64,000 nucleotides of DNA, taken from the NCBI GenBank assembly GCA_963668585.1, contig OY764869.1:3410001-3474000 (forward strand), read 5' to 3'. A program made the translations under genes and the position numbers. Below are positions 53,374-61,084 of the stretch, piece by piece; the first letter of the stretch is position 1; every line of letters starts with the position of its first letter. This DNA is from Bin87 sp963668585. Its GTDB lineage: Bacteria; Chloroflexota; Dehalococcoidia; Lucifugimonadales; UBA3495. The notes beneath the pieces were generated by a model, which did no database searches, was not told the origin of the DNA, and was given only the letters and a program-made list of their open reading frames with translations.

Positions 53374-53595
53374 TTAGATGGGCGTCTCGCGGGACGCTAC
53401 TCCCGCCGCCCGTTTGCGCATGAAGCAGCTAAGGCTCACATGGCAGTTGATGGTTACACCGCCCTCGAAGTGGCCGAATCCGCCACTGCCGATACGATGT
53501 TCCACCCGATTGCTCAACTGACTCTCCCCGCGTCGCGCGGGGTCGCGTAGAGTCAGGGTCCGGCTTTGGCCGGTGCGCTGAATGCGCGGCTGCAC
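53374..53595 (-). CDS. Small basic hypothetical protein upstream of panD
   Basis: 73 residues from GTG 53595; AAGGAGG lies 8 bases upstream, an ideal spacing (an ATG four bases before in another frame would be spaced at only 4). Arg/Gly rich, with GGVTINCHVSLSCFMRKRA near the C-terminus. Not recognised. It is the first ORF after the promoter at 53659-53687 and precedes panD by 170 bases. Could be a leader peptide, small regulator or chance frame. Confidence 0.4.
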   Translation of the reverse strand: MQPRIQRTGQSRTLTLRDPARRGESQLSNRVEHRIGSGGFGHFEGGVTINCHVSLSCFMRKRAAGVASRETPI

Positions 53596-53933
53596 TCATT
53601 TAGCCTCCTTGTTTAAGGGCAGGTTTAGGTGCGTGCAGACCTGCTATTACTGGGCCGCAGTTTAACCCGATTGGCTCCCAATGTCAAACAAACAACCGTA
53701 ATCGACGCCGAAAATAGCGAAATTGCTGCATTTTTTGGAAAATGTGCAAAACGAACTGTGGAAATCCGGCGAAATGATCGATTAACCTTGAAGTTCGTGA
53801 CCTGGTGGCGGTAATGGTTCATGATCAGCACTCGCTCATAGCGGATTCGCTGACCCGGCGCGTAGGTCGGCGGAATACCGGCCGAACGCAGCCATGGCCC
53901 ACCTGCGATTTCACTCATCAGCCCGGCCAGTGG
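53596..53933 (-). promoter_or_regulatory. Promoter region of small ORF-panD-methyltransferase group
   Basis: 338 bases. On the minus strand TTGACA (53682-53687), a 17-base spacer and TAAACT (53659-53664) form a good sigma70-type promoter, with A/T-rich sequence upstream that could act as UP element. Expected start near 53651, about 55 bases ahead of the small ORF. Confidence 0.65.
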
Positions 53934-54383
53934 CTACGTGTCGAACAGCGCCAGTTGTTGTGGACCCCATCGTCTGACCTGCTCGGGATCGGAGCACCAC
54001 CGGGGTATTCCTCTCGCCGCAGCGTGGCCCTCGAATACGGGGCCGTGCCCCAGGTATCCGTGCCTCGACCACAGCCAAGCGTGAAGCAACTCGTGGGCAA
54101 GTATCCCTTCCATCCCCTGCCGCCCGCACCATTGGAACCTGGGGAGTGACAGTCCGATCAGCCAGGTTCCATCCGGGTAGCAGAAGCACCGTCCGCCCGC
54201 CGAGACAATCCGTTCCAACACGATCGACCCGGTGGTCAGATCCAAATTGTCCAGGTGGTATTGCTGCGCGACGGCCTCGACCCACTCCAGATCGCTCAAT
54301 ACGATTCCCCTGGGCGCGGGCGCCGTCGCGCGTGCCGGCGACGTGACGCCGGTATTGTTTTGGTCCGGGTCCGCTCTCAACAT
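53934..54383 (-). CDS. SprT-like zinc metalloprotein
   Basis: 149 residues from ATG 54383 (frame open to 54458); the stop of the quinone reductase is 8 bases upstream, suggesting coupling. Zinc-peptidase motif HELLH at 97-101 with a third likely ligand in GHGPVFEGH (about 113-120), the SprT/SPRTN layout of proteins linked to DNA-protein crosslink repair. Short relative to complete SprT proteins; no zinc ribbon at the C-terminus. Confidence 0.7.
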   Translation of the reverse strand: MLRADPDQNNTGVTSPARATAPAPRGIVLSDLEWVEAVAQQYHLDNLDLTTGSIVLERIVSAGGRCFCYPDGTWLIGLSLPRFQWCGRQGMEGILAHELLHAWLWSRHGYLGHGPVFEGHAAARGIPRWCSDPEQVRRWGPQQLALFDT

Positions 54384-54390
54384 AGGAAGG

Positions 54391-55356
54391 TTACGGGGTG
54401 AGGATGATCTTCCCGGTGGTGGCGCGACCCGCAAGTTGGCGGTGGGCTTCGGAAGCATCCGAAAGGGGGAAATGGTGCTCCACCCTCAGATTGAGTTCAC
54501 CCGATTTCACCCAACCCAGCACCGCGCCGGCCCGTTGTGCCAGATCTTCGCGATTGGCGGTGTAGTCCCCCAATCCGGGACGAGTGAGGAATTTCGACCC
54601 GTTGCCAAGCACCCTGGGATCCACGGCTGGAACGGCGCCGCTGGCCTGACCGTACAGCACCATGTAGCCCCTCGGCGCCAGGCAACTGATGCTGCCGTCG
54701 AAAGTGTCCTTGCCCACCGCATCGTACACCGCCTGCAACCCGGCGCCATCGGTGGCCGTGGCGATCTCGTCGGAGAAATCCTGCTGGGTGTACAGGATGA
54801 CGTGATCGGCTCCGGCGCCACGAGCCAACTCGGCCTTGGCCTCGGTTGAAACCGTGGAAAACACATATGCGCCCAGCGCCTTGCACATCTGAATAAGCAG
54901 CAATCCGACACCACCGGCCCCTGAATGCACCAGGACCCGGTCCCCTGCCTTGACCCGGTAGGTGTCATAGCACAGGTAGTGAGCGGTCATGCCCTGCAGC
55001 ATGGCTGCTGCTCCGTCCTGCGCCGACAGGCCCTCGGGCATTTTAACCAGACGCCATGCCGGCACGACCGCCTGCTCTGCGTAGGAGCCCGGATGGCTGC
55101 AATATGCCACCGTGTCTCCCACCGAAACGTTATCAACCCCGGGCCCTACTTGACGCACCACACCGGCCCCTTCGACGCCGGCCACCCAGGGCAGACCCGG
55201 CGGGTTCACGCCCATGCGACTGTATATGTCGGTGAAGTTCACTCCCACGGCCTGGATGTCCACCACAGCCTGGTCGGGCCCGGCCACCGGGTCGGGAAGG
55301 TCAACGTACCGAAGCACCTCGGGCCCACCGTACTCCGTAATCTGTACTGCTTTCAT
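54391..55356 (-). CDS. Zinc-independent quinone oxidoreductase (MDR superfamily)
   Basis: 321 residues from ATG 55356 with GGAGG upstream. GroES-like N-domain (MKAVQITEYGGPEVL, GVEGAGVV) and NADPH domain with AGGVGLLLIQMCKALGA and GADHVI. Structural zinc Cys cluster absent, as in QOR/zeta-crystallin. Reduces quinones or other alpha,beta-unsaturated carbonyls with NADPH. SprT-like gene follows directly. Confidence 0.9.
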   Translation of the reverse strand: MKAVQITEYGGPEVLRYVDLPDPVAGPDQAVVDIQAVGVNFTDIYSRMGVNPPGLPWVAGVEGAGVVRQVGPGVDNVSVGDTVAYCSHPGSYAEQAVVPAWRLVKMPEGLSAQDGAAAMLQGMTAHYLCYDTYRVKAGDRVLVHSGAGGVGLLLIQMCKALGAYVFSTVSTEAKAELARGAGADHVILYTQQDFSDEIATATDGAGLQAVYDAVGKDTFDGSISCLAPRGYMVLYGQASGAVPAVDPRVLGNGSKFLTRPGLGDYTANREDLAQRAGAVLGWVKSGELNLRVEHHFPLSDASEAHRQLAGRATTGKIILTP

Positions 55357-56109
55357 TTTGCTCCGCCTCCTCGCGTATGCTCCGCGGCAGTAGAATAGCA
55401 CAGGGAATTGGCAGCAGGGCAACGGGCGGGCGTCACTAACACGGTTCCCGGTTCACCGTCCGCTCGTTCTTCGACAGGCTCGGGATGAGCGGACTGCCTG
55501 GCCCATCGGAAATAGTCGAATGGCGCGGCGCATGCGGGTGACCCGATCAGCGATGAGGGGCAGGTGTCAGGTTGCTGCATCGCTGGACGGCATGGGGTAT
55601 GGGACGGGATGGGGTTTGCGCGGGCGGGTTTGAGAGTCGCCCATGCGTGTGCATGGCCGCTGGCGAACCACCAGGGTGGGACGGCGCCGGGCGGGCGTCG
55701 TCTTTCCGGAGGGGTGGAGGGTTTCTCGTCCCTGCGGTTGGTGGTTCGTTGGTTGGCGGTTGGTGTTGTTTCGGTTGGTTGTTTTGTTTTGGTGTGAGAG
55801 GCGGGAATCCGGATCGTTGTCAGCGCACGGCCGGTACGCAACTATTTGAACGGCAGTTCCGTGGTCGCAGGACTATTTGTTGAGTCCCTACCACGCGGGC
55901 CCGAACAATCCCGGTGGGCCAGTGCGGCACCGCCGGTGAGTACGTTGGTCGGATATCGGCGAATTGCCACCTGGACCGGTTGCGATTTGTTGCTGACGGG
56001 GTTGGCCGTCGATCCGGAAATCTGCCTCTCTTGGGGTTGTGCTGGAGCAGCTGCTTGATCTAGATGGTATTAGGATATACGTTCGTATTAGTGGTGTCAA
56101 GAGGGGGTT

Positions 56110-56170
56110 TTTACAGGGATATACAGGATTTACAGGATGGGTTGGGAGGGCGGGTTTTTTACAGGATGGA
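56110..56170. repeat. Short ACAGGAT heptad array in repeat B
   Basis: Three or four degenerate units (TTTACAGGG, TATACAGGAT, TTTACAGGAT, TTACAGGAT) with T/G-rich spacers, fewer than the corresponding array in copy A. Confidence 0.55.
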
Positions 56171-56253
56171 CATGATTCGGGGTGGCGGCGGGTCGGTCGT
56201 GCTTCGACAGGTTTAGGATGGGCGGACTGCCTCAGCTATCGTCGATAAGCGCG

Positions 56254-56276
56254 GGGGCAGGTTTGAAACCTGCCCC
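56254..56276. repeat. 23-base palindrome in repeat B
   Basis: Same GGGGCAGGTTT / AAACCTGCCCC arms as at 3211-3233, with a single central G. Confidence 0.7.
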
Positions 56277-56593
56277 TACATCGTATGGTGCTGGGTGATC
56301 GTGCAGCCTTTCCCGATTGCCTGCTTACATTGCCTGCGCACAGAGAGTTGCGGCGCTATTGACGTTTCTCCGATCACCGTCCGCTCGTGGTTCGACAGGC
56401 TCACCGTGGGCGGACTGCCGGCTCACCGTGGGCGGACTGCATACTCACGGTCGGTGGGCGGACTGCCTCGACTATCGTCGATAATCGAATTACCCTGGGT
56501 CAGAAATCAACATAATTGCCCGCGTACCTGGCAAATGCTATGATATTTTGGACATTGCGGCGTGCGACTGCGACCGGACTGGAGGGATACAAG

Positions 56594-57409
56594 TTGACCA
56601 ACGAACCGCACCTCTCGATCTCTCAAGCCATAGACATCTTCGTTGCCCACCTGAAAGATGCCCGGCAAACCATGCAGGGACAGCAGGAACTGCTGCGTTT
56701 CCAGGCCAGAATCGGCCGGGACAAGCTGATATCAACCCTGCACGCCATCGAAGTCGGCGAATATGCCCGCTGGACCACTGAGAACGTGGAGAACCCCGCG
56801 TCCCGCCTGGACCCCGTCAAAAAATTTCTGACCTTTGCCAACCGCAAAGGCTGGACGCAGATCAGCCTCGCCCGCTATGCCACCGCCCCCCGCCGGAACC
56901 GCCGCCGCTTCCAGAATTCCGATCAGGCAACCGGGGCCGGAACCCCAACCGCCCGACTGAGCGAGGAGCGCCATACGGAGTTGCAGGCCGAATTGCAGAG
57001 GTTGCGGTCCGAGGTTCCCCAGATCCGTGAAACCATCAGAATCGCGCGCAGCGACGGAGACGTGCGCGAAAACGCCCCGTTGGACGCGGCCCGAGAGCAG
57101 CAGCAACTGGTGGAGCGGCGCATCCGTCAATTGGAGAACGACCTCGCCCGTGTCGAAATCGTTGATGCCGCCAACGCAGACACCGAGAAAGTCAGCATCG
57201 GCTCACGGGTAACCCTGCACGATATGGCAACCGAGCAACAACGCAGTTTCACATTGGTGGATGTCAGAGAGGCCAACGTTTCGGCGGGCAAAATCTCCAC
57301 CGTGTCCCCAATCGGACAGGCTTTGATGGGCCGCAGCGTCGGCGAAGAGCTGACCATCAGCACCCCGCGCGGCGCGGTCCAATACCGCATCGAGGGCATC
57401 GGTCACTAG
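56594..57409 (+). CDS. GreA-type elongation factor fused to a recombinase-like N-domain
   Basis: 271 residues from TTG 56594 (GGAGGG upstream; the frame is open to 56516). C-terminal half (about 120-271) is a GreA/GreB protein: coiled coil with Asp156 and Glu159 in GDVRENAPLDAAREQQ, then the FKBP-like domain VSIGSRVTLHD to GAVQYRIEGI. Gre factors reactivate backtracked RNA polymerase. The first 100 residues have the four-helix pattern of phage-integrase N-terminal SAM-like domains (SISQAIDIFVAHL to FLTFANRKGW), joined by a basic linker. Ends at a terminator. Confidence 0.85.
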   Translation: MTNEPHLSISQAIDIFVAHLKDARQTMQGQQELLRFQARIGRDKLISTLHAIEVGEYARWTTENVENPASRLDPVKKFLTFANRKGWTQISLARYATAPRRNRRRFQNSDQATGAGTPTARLSEERHTELQAELQRLRSEVPQIRETIRIARSDGDVRENAPLDAAREQQQLVERRIRQLENDLARVEIVDAANADTEKVSIGSRVTLHDMATEQQRSFTLVDVREANVSAGKISTVSPIGQALMGRSVGEELTISTPRGAVQYRIEGIGH

Positions 57410-57441
57410 CAGTCGCCCGGTTTCCCGGATTGAATGATTTG

Positions 57442-57465
57442 AGGGGCGAATGGTGGTTCGCCCCT
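57442..57465 (+). terminator. Terminator after the GreA fusion
   Basis: AGGGGCGAA and TTCGCCCCT form a 9-pair stem with a 6-base loop, followed by TTCCTTT. It lies in the space before the convergent peroxiredoxin stop. Confidence 0.8.
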
Positions 57466-57470
57466 TTCCT

Positions 57471-57938
57471 TTATTTGTTGATGTCGGCGACTGCCGCCAG
57501 AATGGTTTCAGGATCCGGGATCAAACCCGGTTCATAGGTCTCGCGGTAGCGGATAACGCCGTCCGGGTCCACGATGATCACGGCACGCGTACCGGCGCCC
57601 CGTTCCTCGTTCCACAGGTCGTAGGCCGTCGTAACCCGACCCTTGGGGTGCCAGTCGGAAAGCTCGGGATATGGCAGGCCACCCATGGACGTCGTCCAGG
57701 CACGATGCGCGGCGATGTGGTCGCAACTGATACCCAGCACCTGGGCATTCAGCTCTTCGAACCGCCCGTTGAAACGGCGGAACGAAGTAGCCTGGTCCGT
57801 TCAACCACCGGTGAAATCGAGCACATGGAACGAAAGCACCACGGTATGGGTGCCCCGGTAGGTGTTCAACGAAACATCGCCATGATGGGGCGAGGGTAAG
57901 GTGAATTCAGGGGCAACGTCCCCTATTTGACCTGACAT
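57471..57938 (-). CDS. Peroxiredoxin-like selenoprotein (in-frame TGA as selenocysteine)
   Basis: 155 residues if TGA at 57803-57801 is read as selenocysteine 46. ATG 57938 has GAGGAG 8 bases upstream. The frame is continuous on both sides of the TGA: MSGQIGDVAPEFTLP start, then SFHVLDFTGG-Sec-TDQATSF, then FEELNAQVLGISCDH and a full peroxiredoxin C-terminus. The Sec sits where AhpC/BCP-type enzymes have the peroxidatic Cys of PVCT; Cys72 (GISCD) may be resolving. A hairpin just after the TGA fits a bacterial SECIS. Reduces peroxides. Left unrecognised, the gene appears as two fragments. Confidence 0.88.
57755..57787 (-). promoter_or_regulatory. Candidate bacterial SECIS hairpin
   Basis: On the mRNA, CUUCG pairs CGAAG, followed by a symmetric UU/UU internal loop, CCGC pairing GCGG with a bulged G, and CGUU pairing AACG with a tiny loop. 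An alternative pairing CCGCC/GGCGG gives an apical loop beginning GUUU. The apex is about 28-31 bases after the UGA, inside the 16-37 range of bacterial SECIS elements. Confidence 0.7.
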
Positions 57939-58236
57939 CAAGCAACTCCTCTGCTACGCCGTTCGGACGCCAATCAGTGCGGGCACAATCCGCCGGCATG
58001 AATTACGGGATTATACCGCAGTTGAGCCGCCCAATATAATCCCGTCAACGCCCACCGGGGCCGTTGGGCGGACGCAACGGATCCTGATCACCGGGCGCGC
58101 GGCAACGCGGCGAGACGCCTGCGGGCATGTGCGGACGCTGGGATGAGTGAAAGTGCGGTCGCAGTGGAAACCCCGCCAGCGGGTTGCGTGGTAATATCCC
58201 CCTGAAACTCATTCGACAATTTCAGGAGGCTATCCC
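57939..58236. other. Divergent intergenic region
   Basis: 298 bases between the peroxiredoxin (minus) and GlcG-like gene (plus). Must hold both promoters; no clear -35/-10 pair was found. Confidence 0.4.
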
Positions 58237-58653
58237 ATGGCAACCAAACCTGCGCTGACCACCGAACAGGTAACCGCCGCGATGAGCGCGATGCTCGCCA
58301 AGGCCAATGAAACGCCCGACGCGCCGGTGGCGATGGCCATCGTCGATGCCGGCGGCGAACTGCTGGCCTACCTCACGATGGACAACCTGCGCATATTCAG
58401 CCGCCGCCACGCGTTGCGCAAGGCGTACACATCGGCGGCAATGGGCCGGGATTCCGGCGAGCACGCGGCCGGTCTGCACGCCCAGGGCCGCAACATCGCC
58501 GACCTGGGGGATCCTCGGTTCACCCACGGCCAGGGCGGCCTGGTGATCATGAAGGACGGCGTAATTCTGGGCGGCATCGGCGTGGGCGGATACCCAAGCG
58601 GCCAGGCGGATGAAGACCTGTCGCGGGTTGGACTGGACGCCATGAACCTGTAA
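58237..58653 (+). CDS. GlcG/HbpS family heme-binding-like protein
   Basis: 138 residues of the PF03928 type: VAMAIVDAGGELLAYLTMDN, ALRKAYTSAAMGR, GGLVIMKDGVILGGIGVGG and a C-terminal DEDLSRVGLDAM. Family members bind heme or act in glycolate loci; role here unknown. CAGGAGG ribosome site. Confidence 0.85.
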   Translation: MATKPALTTEQVTAAMSAMLAKANETPDAPVAMAIVDAGGELLAYLTMDNLRIFSRRHALRKAYTSAAMGRDSGEHAAGLHAQGRNIADLGDPRFTHGQGGLVIMKDGVILGGIGVGGYPSGQADEDLSRVGLDAMNL

Positions 58654-58757
58654 CCGTTGTCCATTGCAACACAATACCGGTGCATCGCAATACCGGGCGG
58701 CGCTGACGCGTCGCCCCAGGCACAACGCCGCACCAACACCAACAAGTGGGGGACACT

Positions 58758-59636
58758 ATGGTTGACTGGGATTTCACCCACCGCACGACGCGGGTCAACG
58801 GCGTCAATATCCATTATGTTATCGAGGGCGACGGATATCCCGTGGTGCTGCTGCACGGATGGCCGGAGATGTGGTTTTCATGGAGGAAGCAAATCCCGGT
58901 TCTGTCGCAGAAGTACCAGGTTATTGTCCCAGATATGCGCGGTTTTGGAGCTTCGGAGAAACCGCTTCACGACTACCGTACGCGGACCGCGGCTACGGAC
59001 ATCTATGAACTGGTGAGGCATTTGGGGCATGACAAGGTCGCCATCGTGGGACATGACATCGGAGTGCGCGTTTCGTATCGCTATTGTCTCGACCACGAAG
59101 CCGAAGTGGACCGTCTCGCCCTGCTGGACGGCACGCACCCACTGGAGCAACTGGGAACGCAGACCCCCGCTGGCGTGAGGGAACGCTGGCATTCGTACTT
59201 CCACCAGATTCCCGATCTTCCGGAGCACCTGGTGCGAGGCAACGAGGAAGCCTACCTGCGGTACTTCTACCGCAACTGGTCGGTCAACCAGGCGATGATG
59301 TCGGACGAAGAGGTCGCCGTGTACGCCAAGGCTTACTCGCAGCCGGGCGCGCTGCGTGGCGGCTTCTCATACTACCGGGCCGCCGCGTATGACGACCCCC
59401 CGGACTGGCGGGCAGACGCGCAACGAGTGCTCGACATTCCGGTGCTGTACCTCTGGGGCGAACGACGGCAACGAACATCTGCCGCCGGAGGGATCGATCC
59501 GGAAGCGTCCTGGCGGGGCGCAGCCTCCAACCTGAGGACGCAATTCATCGCTGGGGGCGGGCATTTCCTCCACGAGGAGAAACCGGACGAGGTGAACGCT
59601 GCGCTGCTGGATTTCCTGGAAGAGATTGACGTCTGA
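58758..59636 (+). CDS. Alpha/beta hydrolase, epoxide hydrolase/dehalogenase type
   Basis: 292 residues from ATG 58758 with GTGGGGG upstream. HGWP oxyanion motif (33-36), DMRGFGASEKP, nucleophile Asp100 in VGHDIG (Asp rather than Ser indicates epoxide hydrolase or haloacid dehalogenase chemistry), Tyr205/206 in the cap, and base His269 in GGGHFLHEEKP. Substrate unknown. Followed by a terminator. Confidence 0.88.
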   Translation: MVDWDFTHRTTRVNGVNIHYVIEGDGYPVVLLHGWPEMWFSWRKQIPVLSQKYQVIVPDMRGFGASEKPLHDYRTRTAATDIYELVRHLGHDKVAIVGHDIGVRVSYRYCLDHEAEVDRLALLDGTHPLEQLGTQTPAGVRERWHSYFHQIPDLPEHLVRGNEEAYLRYFYRNWSVNQAMMSDEEVAVYAKAYSQPGALRGGFSYYRAAAYDDPPDWRADAQRVLDIPVLYLWGERRQRTSAAGGIDPEASWRGAASNLRTQFIAGGGHFLHEEKPDEVNAALLDFLEEIDV

Positions 59637-59664
59637 CCCACCATCGCACCGCCCGCAGAATCAA

Positions 59665-59690
59665 AAGGCCCCGCCGGTGTGCGGGGCCTT
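59665..59690. terminator. Bidirectional terminator
   Basis: AAGGCCCCGC and GCGGGGCCTT flank a 6-base loop, with A-rich and T-rich flanks. Serves the hydrolase and the convergent LLM gene. Confidence 0.8.
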
Positions 59691-59713
59691 GAACCTTTTG
59701 TAAGGGCGGGTGG

Positions 59714-60799
59714 TCAGTTGCGCAACGCGGGCGCAACCTCTTCGGCATAGAGCCGAATGGAGTTCTGGACCCGTTCCGGAGGCACGGTGCCACCCAGGTT
59801 AGGTTCCATAATGACGCCGGTCAATCCCAGGTCGTCACGGATTGACGCGAGCCTCTCGGCGACCTGCGACGGGGAACCGTATGCTATCCGATCCACCAGC
59901 AGGTCGTCGTAGGTCGTGTTCAGCAGTTCCTCCGCACGCTGGCGGCGTTCGGCCGATGCGTGCTCTCCCTCCGCTTCCACCGTGCGGATATAGGTGTCGG
60001 CGGTGCGGCGGAAAGCGCGCATGGTGCTTTCCTCGGTATCTGCGCGCACCTGCTCCATGGTCTCTGACACGTAGATGGGCATACGGATGTACACGTCGTC
60101 CACATCGTGCCCGTTCTCTTTGGCCGCGGCCCGATACAACTGGAGGTTCCTGGCGACCTGCCCGATTCCCTGCCCGCGAACACCGGTCACCAGCGGGAAC
60201 CCCAACTGCCCGACGATTCCGAAGGTGTCTATGGAGTTGGCCGCAATACGGATTGGCGGATGCGGTTGCTGGTAGGGACGAGGCGTAACCACCACGTCAT
60301 CCATATTGTAGTAATCACCATGATGGTCGAAACGATAGTTGTTCCACGCTTTCAGGATGATCTCCAGCGCTTCGGCGAAACGCTCACGGCTCTCATCGTA
60401 GGGAACGTCGTAGCCTTGATAGGAACGCGGGAAACTGCTCCGCCCGATGCCGAAGTCGAGCCTACCCTGGGAGATGTTGTCAACTGTGGCGGCCTCTTCG
60501 GCCAGACGGACCGGGTGAGCCAAAGGCAGTACGCTCACGCCGGTTCCGACGCGCACGCGTTCGGTGCGGGCAGCGATCACGCCGGCCATCAGGAGCGGCA
60601 CCGACGACACCGAAGGTATTCCGGCGCCGCCCGGGTCGGTGGGCGTTCGTGGAGCCGCGAAGTGGCGTTCTGCCAACCAGACCCCGTCAATCCCGGCTTC
60701 ATCAGCGAGTTTCGCGACGGTGAAAGCTTCGGCGAAGGCTTCGTCCTGGGTGCGACCTTCGCGATAATCACATTCCATCACCAGACCGACGTGCTGCAT
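59714..60799 (-). CDS. LLM-class flavin-dependent oxidoreductase
   Basis: 361 residues; GLVMECDYREGRTQDEAF start, WLAERHFAAP, ARTERVRVGTGVSVLPLAHPVRLAEE and GRLDFGIGRSSF are luciferase-like marks; TP(R)PYQQPHPPIRIAA in the middle. AGGAGG before ATG. Likely FMN- or F420-dependent. Divergent enough from the LLM at 8642 to be a separate enzyme. Confidence 0.88.
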   Translation of the reverse strand: MQHVGLVMECDYREGRTQDEAFAEAFTVAKLADEAGIDGVWLAERHFAAPRTPTDPGGAGIPSVSSVPLLMAGVIAARTERVRVGTGVSVLPLAHPVRLAEEAATVDNISQGRLDFGIGRSSFPRSYQGYDVPYDESRERFAEALEIILKAWNNYRFDHHGDYYNMDDVVVTPRPYQQPHPPIRIAANSIDTFGIVGQLGFPLVTGVRGQGIGQVARNLQLYRAAAKENGHDVDDVYIRMPIYVSETMEQVRADTEESTMRAFRRTADTYIRTVEAEGEHASAERRQRAEELLNTTYDDLLVDRIAYGSPSQVAERLASIRDDLGLTGVIMEPNLGGTVPPERVQNSIRLYAEEVAPALRN

Positions 60800-60842
60800 A
60801 ATTTCCTCCTGACGGTTCGACTGGGGCGACGACCGATGAGAC

Positions 60843-61043
60843 TCAGTTTTCGATGTAAGTGTTGGGCGCCGTCAGGAACTTGGTACGGCACTCCAGACTG
60901 CAGAAGTAGTACCACTCGCCGTTGTAGAAACTGCGAGTGCCCTCGTTGGGGTCCACTTCATTGGCGCCGTGCATGGTCTGGCCGGTAGTGGCGCGCGCGC
61001 TGTTTTCATTGATCTCAGTTTTGCAGACGGGATCGACGGGCAT
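60843..61043 (-). CDS. YHS-domain protein
   Basis: 66 residues from ATG 61043 (AGGAG upstream; a longer in-frame start at 61082 is unlikely). Begins MPVDPVCKTEIN and has FYNGEWYYFCSLECRTKFL, the metal-binding YHS pattern with Cys7, and the CSLEC pair. Found as metal-binding modules in ATPases or as standalone proteins; role unknown. Between LLM and acyl-CoA dehydrogenase genes. Confidence 0.85.
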   Translation of the reverse strand: MPVDPVCKTEINENSARATTGQTMHGANEVDPNEGTRSFYNGEWYYFCSLECRTKFLTAPNTYIEN

Positions 61044-61084
61044 TCTCTGGCTCCTGTTATGAAATGGGAATTGGCGGGCCAACT

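Larger units (their letters stand above)
55460..56450. repeat. Long non-coding repeat, copy B
   Basis: Reverse complement of copy A (3053-4016). Differences: an extra stretch of about 50 bases near 55500-55560, a shorter CCAACCGCC-type run, fewer ACAGGAT heptads, and altered terminal motif copies. The central block (55810-56090) is nearly identical. No gene is credible inside, and flanking genes differ, so this is a dispersed genomic repeat. The two copies are inverted relative to each other across 51 kb. Confidence 0.85.

Noticed and set aside
53374..53595. RiPP precursor with the two methyltransferases as tailoring enzymes
   Set aside because: No radical SAM, cyclodehydratase, lanthionine synthetase or peptidase/transporter nearby; the Gly-Gly before the Cys segment is too little evidence.
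57471..57938. Peroxiredoxin read as a pseudogene with a premature stop or frameshift
   Set aside because: Both sides of the TGA are in the same frame, conserved to the residue, the TGA replaces the catalytic Cys precisely, and a SECIS-like hairpin follows.
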